Below are positions 1-6,724 of a DNA stretch of 9,856 nucleotides, in pieces. Where the stretch lies: positions 1 to 9,856 of the forward strand of contig CALBJU010000065.1 in NCBI GenBank assembly GCA_937893205.1. The letters run 5' to 3'. The position numbers were made by a program, and so were the translations under genes. The DNA is from an uncultured Bacteroidota bacterium. GTDB lineage: Bacteria; Bacteroidota; Rhodothermia; Rhodothermales; UBA10348. How positions within the stretch are numbered: the first letter of the stretch is position 1; each line of letters starts with the position of its first letter. A model generated the notes under the pieces. That model was not told the origin of the DNA. It worked only from the letters and a program-made list of their open reading frames with translations, and did not search any database.

Positions 1-216
1 AACGGTCATCCTGCGTTCATGCTCGAAATTGAAGATGTCTTTGAACATCACGATTCCACCGCCAGCCGGAGTCCTCGCGCGAGGCTGTAATCTATTTGGA
101 CTCAGATCAGCTTCCACCTTTTTCTGAGGCAGGATATTTCTGAGGAAGGTAAAGAGGATCCAGAACAACAGCACGAAGGCTGCGGTTGCTCCCAATATGG
201 TAATCAGCGTGTCCAT
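1..216 (-). CDS. Unrecognised membrane-anchored protein (N-terminal 72 residues, runs off the left edge)
   Basis: An open frame begins with ATG at 216 and stays open to base 1, so only the first 72 residues are visible. An in-frame TAA lies eight codons upstream (238-240), so no earlier start is possible. Residues about 4-26 form one hydrophobic helix followed by a basic stretch (RNILPQKK), which suggests an N-terminal anchor with the rest in the cytoplasm. After it comes a polar Pro/Arg/Gly linker, then a more structured segment ending in FNFEHERRM. I do not recognise the family. The gene lies beyond the terminator that closes the oxidase operon, so it is probably a separate transcription unit. 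No good Shine-Dalgarno precedes it. A shorter start at the ATG of residue 60 cannot be excluded, but the anchor helix in the same frame favours 216. Confidence 0.6.
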   Translation of the reverse strand, partial: MDTLITILGATAAFVLLFWILFTFLRNILPQKKVEADLSPNRLQPRARTPAGGGIVMFKDIFNFEHERRMTV

Positions 217-232
217 GGATCGGCGTTTCAAT

Positions 233-245
233 CGGAATTATTCCG
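233..245. promoter_or_regulatory. 13-nt perfect inverted repeat upstream of the left-edge gene
   Basis: The sequence CGGAATTATTCCG is a perfect 6+1+6 inverted repeat. It ends 17 nt before the ATG of the gene at 216 and lies after the operon terminator. A tandem 8-mer TTTCAGAC (253-260 and 262-269) sits just upstream of it. Position and symmetry would suit an operator or a site for a dimeric regulator, but a chance palindrome of this size is possible. I found no convincing -10/-33 promoter elements to anchor it. Confidence 0.3.
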
Positions 246-296
246 CGGTTTCTTTCAGACGTTTCAGACCTCGAAACAGTTACGCGATCTCTCAAC

Positions 297-334
297 AAAA
301 AAAGGGTGGGTCCGGCTGAAGGCCGGACCCACCC
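297..334 (-). terminator. Rho-independent terminator of the ACIII-caa3 operon
   Basis: A perfect 13-bp GC-rich stem (GGGTGGGTCCGGC at 304-316 paired with 322-334) encloses a 5-nt loop. Read on the minus strand it is followed by seven T (303-297), the classic intrinsic terminator layout. It lies 62 nt after the coxD stop codon and before the next gene at 216, so it marks the end of the long respiratory transcript. There is no comparable A tract on the other side, so it should act in the minus direction only. Confidence 0.93.
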
Positions 335-343
335 AATATCAAA

Positions 344-366
344 ACAGGCTGTTCGCCTGAGCCTGT
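344..366 (-). other. Second small hairpin between coxD and the terminator
   Basis: ACAGGCT (344-350) and AGCCTGT (360-366) form a 7-bp perfect stem around a 9-nt loop. It lies between the coxD stop and the main terminator hairpin and has no T tract of its own. It could add stability to the 3' end of the operon mRNA, or be chance. Confidence 0.4.
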
Positions 367-396
367 CGACTCCCTAAGCATCCACGATGCGGGACT

Positions 397-804
397 CTAC
401 TCCTCGTGACCCGGGGGCTCAGGGGGCTCTGTGGGTGGCAGGTCCCGTTCCCCTGCCCGTAGTGCCTCCTCGGCTGCCTCCATCTCCATGATGGTACCCT
501 TTGTCGTATTGGACAAATCACCCCTGTACATCGTATCGAGGAGAATGAACGAGATAAATACGATTACAAACAGAACACCGACCGCAAAAATGGCTGCATT
601 GATCTTGTTATCCCATCTGAGCGCCATGAAAATCACGACCACCAACAGGGCCTTGGTGATGGCGATGAGGAGGGCCACAGGAACGTTCATTACTCCCAGA
701 TCCAGGCGCGACGTTCCAACCGTTAAAAGGGTCAGGAAAACGAGCCCTCCAAAAACAATGGAGAGCGTTTTAATCGATGTTATGTGATGCTCAGTGTGTG
801 ACAC
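397..804 (-). CDS. coxD: Cytochrome c oxidase subunit IV (caa3 type)
   Basis: This is the small subunit IV of the bacterial caa3 oxidase, a structural membrane subunit without redox centres. With the GTG start at 804 it has 135 residues and begins M-SHTEHHITSIKT, matching the His-rich N-terminus usual in this family. Three transmembrane helices follow (about residues 12-30, 41-61 and 70-90), then an acidic, proline-rich cytoplasmic tail ending PPEPPGHEE. An alternative TTG start at 837 would add 11 residues (PVTGDNTPSK after the start) that look unlike the family and overlap a small hairpin at 821-837. Neither start has a clear Shine-Dalgarno, so the choice rests on the N-terminal pattern. 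It follows coxC by 46 nt and is the last gene before the terminator. Identity is firm from helix pattern and position; the start is less sure. Confidence 0.87.
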   Translation of the reverse strand: MSHTEHHITSIKTLSIVFGGLVFLTLLTVGTSRLDLGVMNVPVALLIAITKALLVVVIFMALRWDNKINAAIFAVGVLFVIVFISFILLDTMYRGDLSNTTKGTIMEMEAAEEALRAGERDLPPTEPPEPPGHEE

Positions 805-820
805 TTTCGATGGTGTGTTG

Positions 821-837
821 TCGCCTGTGACAGGCAA
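821..837 (-). other. Intercistronic hairpin in the coxC-coxD gap
   Basis: In the minus-strand RNA, UUGCCUG pairs with CAGGCGA around a UCA loop, giving seven pairs with one G-U. It starts 13 nt after the coxC stop. It contains the possible TTG start of coxD and lies upstream of the GTG at 804. It may modulate translation or mRNA processing between the two genes; the sequence alone cannot show this. Confidence 0.35.
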
Positions 838-850
838 TCGCAGTAGCGAC

Positions 851-1525
851 TTATATCAGATACAATAAAGGAAACAGGAAAATCCAGATGATGTCGACCA
901 GATGCCAGTACAACCCACAGATTTCAACAGGTGTGTAATATTCGCTGGAGAAGTCCCCTCTGATGGCCCGAATGGTTATCCACGTAAACAAACCCATTCC
1001 AACGAGGACGTGGAATCCGTGTATGCCCGTCATCACGAAATAGATTGAGAAGAATTGCGCGGCGAATGGAACGTTGTACGCCGCATAGTCAACGCCGTGT
1101 GATATTCCGTGTGGAGCAAAATTGGCCCCGGGAAAGATTCCGTGTTCGAACTTACTGGAGTACTCGAAATACTTGACGACCAGAAAAGTCAGAGCCAGAA
1201 GGAACGTCAGAACAAGGTTGATCACGAGTGCCTTCTTATTGTCCTTCTGGGCGAAATGAATGCCGAGTGCCACTGTAAACGAAGATGCCAGCAGTACGAT
1301 TGTATTCAGCCCTCCCATGCGCCAGCTCAGGAGCTCTGCCGACTGGGCAAAAACCTCTGGATGCCAGACTCGATAGACCGTGTACGCAACGAACAACCCG
1401 CTGAAAAGAAGGATTTCCGTAACGAGAAACAGCCACATTCCCATCTTGGCAGCGTCGAACTGCTGCTCTGACGACACAAAGTGGTGGTGCAGGTGTGCCG
1501 GATGATTTGAATGCTCGTGAGCCAT
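851..1525 (-). CDS. coxC: Cytochrome c oxidase subunit III
   Basis: Subunit III of the heme-copper oxidase, an integral membrane protein without metal centres that stabilises subunit I and its proton uptake. The 224-residue protein has the short five-helix form of bacterial caa3 enzymes (helices about 27-50, 72-90, 100-118, 155-183 and 203-223). Family signatures are visible: GMWLFLVTEILLFSGLF near the start, the KYFEY acidic motif (118-122), FVMTGIHGFHVLVGM (163-177) and a C-terminal CGLYWHLVDIIWIFLFPLLY. The N-terminus is very His-rich (HEHSNHPAHLHHH). The ATG start is 56 nt after the coxA stop and has no strong Shine-Dalgarno. The order coxB-coxA-coxC-coxD is standard. Complete and without anomalies. 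Confidence 0.95.
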   Translation of the reverse strand: MAHEHSNHPAHLHHHFVSSEQQFDAAKMGMWLFLVTEILLFSGLFVAYTVYRVWHPEVFAQSAELLSWRMGGLNTIVLLASSFTVALGIHFAQKDNKKALVINLVLTFLLALTFLVVKYFEYSSKFEHGIFPGANFAPHGISHGVDYAAYNVPFAAQFFSIYFVMTGIHGFHVLVGMGLFTWITIRAIRGDFSSEYYTPVEICGLYWHLVDIIWIFLFPLLYLI

Positions 1526-1581
1526 GCTAGAACAGATTATTCAGGGTGTGTGATGGGCCTCTGGAGCCCGATTATTGAGCG

Positions 1582-3243
1582 TTACTTGGGGGAGGTGACG
1601 ACTTCCGACATCTCGCTACCCTCTTTCTCAAACAGATGCTTGGCGAGGTGGAAGTCATACGCGCCTCGCGTGACAATCGGCGTTTCGATAAAATTATGAG
1701 GGTGAGGCGGCGTGGTCGTGTGCGTCCACTCGAGGGTGAGCGAACCCCATGGGTTCAATCCCGCCTTCTTTCCCTTGAACAGCGACGCCAGAAGGTAGAA
1801 GGCTATCAGGAACAGACCCGCTCCCAAAATCCACGATCCGTAGGTCGACAGGAGATGGTAGCCCTGAAATTCCGGTAGATAATCGTAATAGCGGCGGGGC
1901 ATACCCTTTGCGCCCATGATGAACTGCGGAAAGAAAGTAATGTTGAATCCCACGAAGACCAGCCCGGCGGCAATCTTGCCCAACACCTCGTTGTACATCT
2001 TGCCGGTCATCTTTGGCCACCAGTAGTGCAAGCCTCCCAGCGCCGCAATGACATTGCCGCCCATCATCACGTAGTGGAAGTGGGCAACGACGAAGTACGT
2101 GTCATGCAGATGAATGTCTATCGCCAGAACCCCCAGCAATATTCCTGTAAAGCCGCCAATCGAAAACGTGAAGAGGAACGCTATCGCGTATAGCATCGGA
2201 GTCTTGAACTGGACCGACCCCTTGTACATCGTTGAGACCCAGTTAATGACCTTCACACCCGTCGGGATGCCTATCAGATAGGTGATCAGAGAGAATACAA
2301 TCGAGGAGACGGCGGACTGACCCGACACAAACATGTGATGCCCCCACACGAGAAAGCCAAGAAAGGCGATGGCGACCGACGAAAGCGCGACGAACTTGTA
2401 CCCCGATACCTGATGTCGAGAGAAGGTGCCCATCAGATCGGAGATGATTCCAAACGCCGGCAGGATCATGATGTAAACGGCCGGATGCGAGTAGAACCAG
2501 AAAAAGTGCTGGAACAGAACTGGATCTCCACCCAGAGCCGGATCGAATATGCCAATCTGGAGTGTTTTTTCCAGGAACAGGAGGAGGACCGTGATCCCGA
2601 TCACCGGCGTCGCCAACACCTGGACGATGGCGGTTGAATAGATCGACCAGACGAACAGCGGCAGCCTGTTCCAGGTAAGGCCCGGCGCTCGCATCTTGTG
2701 AACGGTCACGATGAAGTTCAGGCCCGTCAAAATCGACGAGAACCCCATGATGAATACGCCCGCAGAGACAAAGAGTATTCCGTTTCCAATGCTGGTCGAG
2801 TACGGAGTGTAAAAGGTCCAGCCGCCGTCTACCCGGCCAACAATCAGCGCCGACATAGCCACGGCTACGCCTATCAGATAGATATAGAAACTCGCCAGAT
2901 TCAACTTGGGAAACGCTACATCTTTTGCTCCTAATTGCAAGGGCAGCACAAAGTTACCCATCACCGCAGGCACAGCCGGTATGATGAAGGCAAATATCAT
3001 CAAGACCGCGTGGAGGGTAAAGGTCTGGTTGTAGGCATCGGCGCTCATGATCGTCTCGCCTGGAGCCATCAGCTCGACGCGGACGAGCATGGCAAGGATT
3101 CCCCCGGCCAAAAATGCCAGAGATACGGCAATCAGATACATGATGCCGATGCGCTTGTGATCAAGCGTCAGCAACCACGATTTGATCGACCGATCATGGT
3201 TCAGATAGTTCACCGATCCTGTATCAGCTTCAGTCATCTCCAT
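1582..3243 (-). CDS. coxA: Cytochrome c oxidase subunit I, A2-type (caa3)
   Basis: Catalytic subunit of the proton-pumping oxygen reductase, carrying heme a and the heme a3/CuB site. The 553 residues are full length with about 12 helices. Visible ligands are H78 and H390 (heme a), H388 (heme a3), and H253, H302 and H303 (CuB); Y257 is placed to be the His-cross-linked tyrosine. The usual HPEVY glutamate is absent: the sequence reads YSHPAVY (251-257), the hallmark of A2-type oxidases such as the R. marinus caa3 enzyme, where Tyr/Ser take over at the end of the D channel. D108 (in KDVAFPKLN) and K331 (in IPTGVK) match the D- and K-channel entry residues. The ATG at 3243 was chosen; a second ATG two codons on is possible. 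It follows coxB by 36 nt. Confidence 0.97.
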   Translation of the reverse strand: MEMTEADTGSVNYLNHDRSIKSWLLTLDHKRIGIMYLIAVSLAFLAGGILAMLVRVELMAPGETIMSADAYNQTFTLHAVLMIFAFIIPAVPAVMGNFVLPLQLGAKDVAFPKLNLASFYIYLIGVAVAMSALIVGRVDGGWTFYTPYSTSIGNGILFVSAGVFIMGFSSILTGLNFIVTVHKMRAPGLTWNRLPLFVWSIYSTAIVQVLATPVIGITVLLLFLEKTLQIGIFDPALGGDPVLFQHFFWFYSHPAVYIMILPAFGIISDLMGTFSRHQVSGYKFVALSSVAIAFLGFLVWGHHMFVSGQSAVSSIVFSLITYLIGIPTGVKVINWVSTMYKGSVQFKTPMLYAIAFLFTFSIGGFTGILLGVLAIDIHLHDTYFVVAHFHYVMMGGNVIAALGGLHYWWPKMTGKMYNEVLGKIAAGLVFVGFNITFFPQFIMGAKGMPRRYYDYLPEFQGYHLLSTYGSWILGAGLFLIAFYLLASLFKGKKAGLNPWGSLTLEWTHTTTPPHPHNFIETPIVTRGAYDFHLAKHLFEKEGSEMSEVVTSPK

Positions 3244-3279
3244 CCAGTACTATTTCGGGGCCTGCTAACATTTTAGGTT

Positions 3280-4206
3280 TTATTCAAGCGATTTCAGGTA
3301 GGCCACAAGACCGTCAAGTTCCTTGGCCGACATACTGGAGTAGCCAGCCGGCATAATGGGCTGAAATCCTTCCGCAACCTTAGCGGCCGGATTCACGATG
3401 GACTCTCTGATGTAATCTTCGTCGAAGAGGACCGTCGATCCGTCTGCAAGGGCGCGCATGGTTCCGAAACGAGCGTCGAGTGATGGTCCCACGAGTCGTT
3501 CGCCATTTGTTGAGTGGCAAATCGCACACTGCTCAAACAATCTTTCGCCGAGCTCTACCGGTGGAAGGTCTTGATTCTGCGAGACGAGCCAGGCCGCAAA
3601 ATCCACCTCGGAAACCGCTATAACCTGAGCCAGCATGCCAGAATGTTCCGTTCCGCAATACTCGGTGCAATAGATCTGGTATTCACCAGGCTCGGTGACC
3701 TCGAACCAGACAGAGGTGTACCGGTTCGGAATAATATCCATCTTGACCCGAAAAGCCGGGATAAAAAAGCTGTGCAAAACATCTTCACTGCTCATCATGA
3801 GCTTGATGGGACGCCCCACTGGTACGTACAACTCGGAAAATGACGTCACGCCCTCGGCGTACTCAAACTCCCACGACCACTGCTGCGCACGGACGGTAAT
3901 GTCGTACGAATCCGGCGGGGCGGAGCTGATTCTCAGAAAAACCTGAAACCCCCAGGTGAACACGATCAGCGTCAGAATGGTTGGTAGCACGATCCATGCA
4001 GCTTCCAGCCTCTTGCTCTCGTGAACAGGTTCGGGCACGTACGTGTCATCGGTGCGCCGATATCGGATCATGAAATAGATCTTCACGCCGATAACGGCCA
4101 CAAAAAGGACGGTACTGGTCCAGAAAACGAACCAGAAAAGGGCATCAACCTCCCCTGCAAATGTCGACATGGCGTCTGGCAACCAGATAGATCCGCTATC
4201 GCCCAT
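3280..4206 (-). CDS. coxB: Cytochrome c oxidase subunit II with fused cytochrome c (caa3)
   Basis: Electron-entry subunit of the oxidase. Two N-terminal helices (about 24-46 and 68-91) anchor a periplasmic cupredoxin domain. It carries a complete CuA site: H145, C180, E182, C184, H188 and M191 in CTEYCGTEHSGM. The aromatic QQWSWEFEY patch (108-116) lies ahead of it. A C-terminal class I cytochrome c domain follows, with CAICH (227-231) binding heme and M285 in IMPAGY the probable sixth ligand. This fusion defines the caa3 type and lets the oxidase take electrons from ACIII without a separate soluble carrier. There is no lipobox or clear cleavable signal peptide. The ATG is preceded by AGGGAAG at 9 nt spacing, a moderate ribosome site. 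It lies 38 nt after the SCO gene. Complete at 308 residues. Confidence 0.97.
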   Translation of the reverse strand: MGDSGSIWLPDAMSTFAGEVDALFWFVFWTSTVLFVAVIGVKIYFMIRYRRTDDTYVPEPVHESKRLEAAWIVLPTILTLIVFTWGFQVFLRISSAPPDSYDITVRAQQWSWEFEYAEGVTSFSELYVPVGRPIKLMMSSEDVLHSFFIPAFRVKMDIIPNRYTSVWFEVTEPGEYQIYCTEYCGTEHSGMLAQVIAVSEVDFAAWLVSQNQDLPPVELGERLFEQCAICHSTNGERLVGPSLDARFGTMRALADGSTVLFDEDYIRESIVNPAAKVAEGFQPIMPAGYSSMSAKELDGLVAYLKSLE

Positions 4207-4244
4207 GTTCAGTTACTTCCCTACTCTTGAATAATTGTTAAGCA

Positions 4245-5072
4245 TTAAACCTGATTCAGGTTCTGTTTTTGATTCCGGCTCTCACGTCTCCAGAAAACGG
4301 CCAGTCCCAATCCAATGAGCACCAGCGTTAGCAAGCCTCCCAATTTCATGAGATTGGTGGCGTGCAGCACATAGGAATTGGAAGCCGGATCGTAGCGATA
4401 GCAGTAGAGCAGAATCTGATCAATCGCTGATCCCACCTTGCCCTCAGAGGCCTCTACGATCGCTCGACGAACCTTCGTGGCCGAATACTCGATACCGTGG
4501 ATATACCTTGTCACCACACCTTCACCGCTTGCAAAGACAAGCGCCGAGGGGTGAGCGTACTCTCCTGTGGATTCCATCCATTTGAATCTGAAACCGAGGG
4601 CGTCCGTCAGTGCCAGGATGTTCTCCTCATCGCCCACCAGAAAGTGCCAGCCTTGGTCGGCTCCGGCTTTACCCAATTTTGTAAGTACGCGATCTTTTGC
4701 TCGCGCCGCCATCTCTGGCGTCTCTCCCGCACCAAAACTGACGGTCAACACCTCGAAGTTTTCACCGGGCGCCCACGCCAGGTCTTGCAGGGTCTCTGTG
4801 AGCGATTCCAGAACGATGCTGCACAACATCGGACAGTCGTGATACACCAGATTGATTACGACCGGTTTCTGTGAGCCGAAGTACTTACCGAGGACTACGT
4901 CGTCTCCTTTCGAATCCGTGAAGCGGGCCTCCATGGGCAGTGCCTCACCCAATCGCTCGATGAGGCCCACTCCTTTGAAGTCCAACGGAAGGTCAGACGT
5001 CTGCGCTCGGGCCACACTCGACGCGATCATCGAGAGGAATAGGACAAGAACGATATTTCGCAAAAGTGACAA
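4245..5072 (-). CDS. SCO-family copper chaperone (SCO1/SenC) with C-terminal membrane anchor
   Basis: Thioredoxin-fold protein of the SCO family, which delivers copper to, or reduces the cysteines of, the CuA site of oxidase subunit II; its position directly before coxB fits that job. An N-terminal signal-like helix (about 5-20, then SSVARAQ) sends it to the periplasm. The metal/redox motif is CPMLC (C80, C84), in the place of the usual CPxxCP but with Ser after the second Cys, and the distal histidine is H174 in EYAHPSALVF. Beyond the core lie a CYRYDP segment (224-229) and a second hydrophobic helix (about 245-261) with a basic tail, so the domain is tethered at the C-terminus or, if the signal is uncleaved, at both ends. 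The start is probably TTG at 5072: no in-frame ATG gives a full signal peptide, and the upstream gene stops 14 nt away. Confidence 0.92.
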   Translation of the reverse strand: MSLLRNIVLVLFLSMIASSVARAQTSDLPLDFKGVGLIERLGEALPMEARFTDSKGDDVVLGKYFGSQKPVVINLVYHDCPMLCSIVLESLTETLQDLAWAPGENFEVLTVSFGAGETPEMAARAKDRVLTKLGKAGADQGWHFLVGDEENILALTDALGFRFKWMESTGEYAHPSALVFASGEGVVTRYIHGIEYSATKVRRAIVEASEGKVGSAIDQILLYCYRYDPASNSYVLHATNLMKLGGLLTLVLIGLGLAVFWRRESRNQKQNLNQV

Positions 5073-5086
5073 GATCTCGGCCGTAC

Positions 5087-5392
5087 TTAGTTGGCATCCC
5101 TGATTTCCAGTTCCATCGCACGTTCGATGGGAATCCGGTAGTAATCGCCGTCCAGGTCCACATATTCCTCAAGAAGCGCGGCCCCGTTCATGCGAGTCTC
5201 ATAGAGAAGGGGGTATCCCGTTTCCTGGGTGGCGTCCATTATTGCCTCTTGAAAACGAAGACCGGAGAGTGCGATGGTAGCGACGACTATCAATACCAGG
5301 GCAATGCTGCAGAACGCAATTATGCCCATTATTGCACCGGCGTGGACGCCTTCCGGTTCGACTTCGATCTGTGGAATCGTATTCGAACTCAT
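5087..5392 (-). CDS. Small single-pass membrane protein of the ACIII-caa3 operon, unnamed
   Basis: A 101-residue protein with a short polar N-terminus (HAGA just before the membrane), one strong transmembrane helix (about 19-43) and a soluble, acidic C-terminal part (44-101). The tail ends in YYRIPIERAMEL (84-95), which looks like a conserved functional motif rather than random sequence. It is locked into the operon: 14 nt after the actF stop and 14 nt before the SCO start, in the same direction. The charge pattern does not settle which side of the membrane the tail faces; a periplasmic tail is my guess. No heme-binding or Cys motifs are present. I cannot assign a named family. Its place suggests an accessory ACIII or caa3 subunit or an assembly factor. 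The frame is certainly a real gene by context and ATG start. Confidence 0.85.
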   Translation of the reverse strand: MSSNTIPQIEVEPEGVHAGAIMGIIAFCSIALVLIVVATIALSGLRFQEAIMDATQETGYPLLYETRMNGAALLEEYVDLDGDYYRIPIERAMELEIRDAN

Positions 5393-5406
5393 AATGCTGA
5401 CTTCAA

Positions 5407-6669
5407 TCAGGTGTTCGTAAACGAGAGCGACTTATGCAGTCTGGGGTCTCTCTGCGGAACCAGAGCATGTCGACTGAGCCGATACATGAAAGCGCCAATA
5501 AAGACGCCGAACACGCCTAACCATGCGCTCACGTCGTAAAGACTCATCATTGCATGGTCACCATGCAATACAGGGGCCACAATCCAGAATATATCGAACC
5601 AATGAACGACTAACATCCATACGCACATGAATGCGAGCACGGGTAAGATTCTCTTGGCCCACCTTCCGACTAGAATAAAAAATGGAATAATGAAGTGGAA
5701 GATCAAAAGGATGGCGCTAAATACCTCCCATCCGTGCTCGAGCCGGTGGCGGTAAAAAATGGTTTCTTCGGGAAGATTAGCGTACCAGATCAGCATGTAC
5801 TGGCTGAAAGCGATGTATGCCCAGAACACCATGAATCCGAACAAGAACTTTCCGAGATCCTGGTAATGCTCTGTAGTGATGACACCGCGAAGCATTCCGT
5901 TGCGCTGCAGGATCATAGCAACGAGTGCGATGACTGCCATGATGGACATGAACGAGCCGGCGAAGAAATACACACCAAAGATGGTTGAAAACCAGTGTGG
6001 ATCCAGCGTCATCAACAGATCCATTCCACCGAACGCCGTCGTAACTGCTCCCAACGGGAGTCCAATTGCGCTGATCTTGCGCTGTTGTTTCGGGATGGAA
6101 GGATCCGGGTCTACATCCTGCCTGAGGCTGAGGGTATAGAGCTTGAACGAGATCCAGGTCCACACGAGAAAATAAAATGCCATCCGAGCAAAAAAGAAGG
6201 GCGTATTGAGGTAACTGGCCTTGCCTGCAATGACAGGATCGTAGAATTCACTGGTAGGATCAATCAACTCGAGATGGGTCCAGTGATACAGGTCGTGCAT
6301 TCCCAGGACAATCGGGATGCCGAGGATAGCCAGAAGAGGGAAGGACCAGATGAGTGCCTCAGGAATTCGACGAATCACGACGCTCCAACGCGCCTTGGTG
6401 AGGTGCTGGATGATGACGAAAAAATATCCCCCAAGCGCCAGAGAGAGGCAGAACGACCATCCTATCAGATAGGAAAAAAAGAATTGACGAGAATCAGTTG
6501 CCCATCCGACGGCACTAATGACCAATCCGGCAATTCCGATTGCCAGGGGTAACATCCACGCCATCTGTGACCACTTGAAACGGTATACCGGATCAGCCTG
6601 ACTGGCCGTAGGCTGGAGTGGATCGATCAACCACATCAGCGGGTTGCTACGTTTTACGGTCTGAGACAT
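5407..6669 (-). CDS. actF: ACIII subunit ActF (NrfD/PsrC-like membrane subunit)
   Basis: Integral membrane subunit of alternative complex III, paralogous to ActC. The 420 residues hold about ten helices after a polar N-terminus of about 35 residues. Typical ActF features are LLMTLDPHWFSTIFGVYFF (218-236) with D217 just before it, FSQYMLIWYANLPEE (288-302) and HWFDIFW (356-362). In the known R. marinus and Flavobacterium ACIII structures, ActC and ActF form two four-helix-bundle units; ActC holds the quinol site and ActF is thought to contribute to proton pathways. The ATG at 6669 follows actE by 55 nt, the second largest gap in the operon. That gap holds no terminator or obvious promoter, only a weak 4-bp hairpin. 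Complete and ordinary for the family. Confidence 0.95.
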   Translation of the reverse strand: MSQTVKRSNPLMWLIDPLQPTASQADPVYRFKWSQMAWMLPLAIGIAGLVISAVGWATDSRQFFFSYLIGWSFCLSLALGGYFFVIIQHLTKARWSVVIRRIPEALIWSFPLLAILGIPIVLGMHDLYHWTHLELIDPTSEFYDPVIAGKASYLNTPFFFARMAFYFLVWTWISFKLYTLSLRQDVDPDPSIPKQQRKISAIGLPLGAVTTAFGGMDLLMTLDPHWFSTIFGVYFFAGSFMSIMAVIALVAMILQRNGMLRGVITTEHYQDLGKFLFGFMVFWAYIAFSQYMLIWYANLPEETIFYRHRLEHGWEVFSAILLIFHFIIPFFILVGRWAKRILPVLAFMCVWMLVVHWFDIFWIVAPVLHGDHAMMSLYDVSAWLGVFGVFIGAFMYRLSRHALVPQRDPRLHKSLSFTNT

Positions 6670-6724
6670 ACAGCTTTCGCTTTTTATTCCACCTGACGCA
6701 AGCCAGGCTCTAATCAGTTTTTAA

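Noticed and set aside
107..298. 63-codon minus-strand frame over the left-edge intergenic region
   Set aside because: It begins inside the terminator T tract region and overlaps the better-supported anchored protein starting at 216; its product looks random.
339..521. 60-codon minus-strand frame overlapping the coxD end
   Set aside because: It overlaps the coxD coding end in another frame, runs down to the terminator region and has no recognisable protein features.
2467..2493. Loss of the catalytic-looking glutamate in HPEVY as a sign of a broken CoxA
   Set aside because: The YSHPxVY variant is the known A2-type solution, and all metal ligands and channel residues are present.
2271..2881. 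CTATCAGATAG repeated at 2271-2281 and 2871-2881 (and again at 6462-6472), a near-palindromic 11-mer
   Set aside because: All three copies lie in the same codon phase and encode Tyr-Leu-Ile-Gly in membrane helices, so shared protein sequence and codon choice explain them.
5066..5539. 157-codon plus-strand open frame across the actF/small gene/SCO junctions
   Set aside because: It spans three minus-strand genes with good family or operon support; its product shows no recognisable domain or ribosome site.
5995..6552. 185-codon plus-strand open frame inside actF
   Set aside because: It is antisense to a clear ActF gene, its product is a charged, low-complexity sequence with no family features, and it arises from the codon bias of the other strand.
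6670..6724. Possible internal promoter or terminator in the 55-nt actE-actF gap
   Set aside because: Only a 4-bp hairpin with no T tract and no convincing promoter boxes is visible; it looks like a plain intercistronic spacer.
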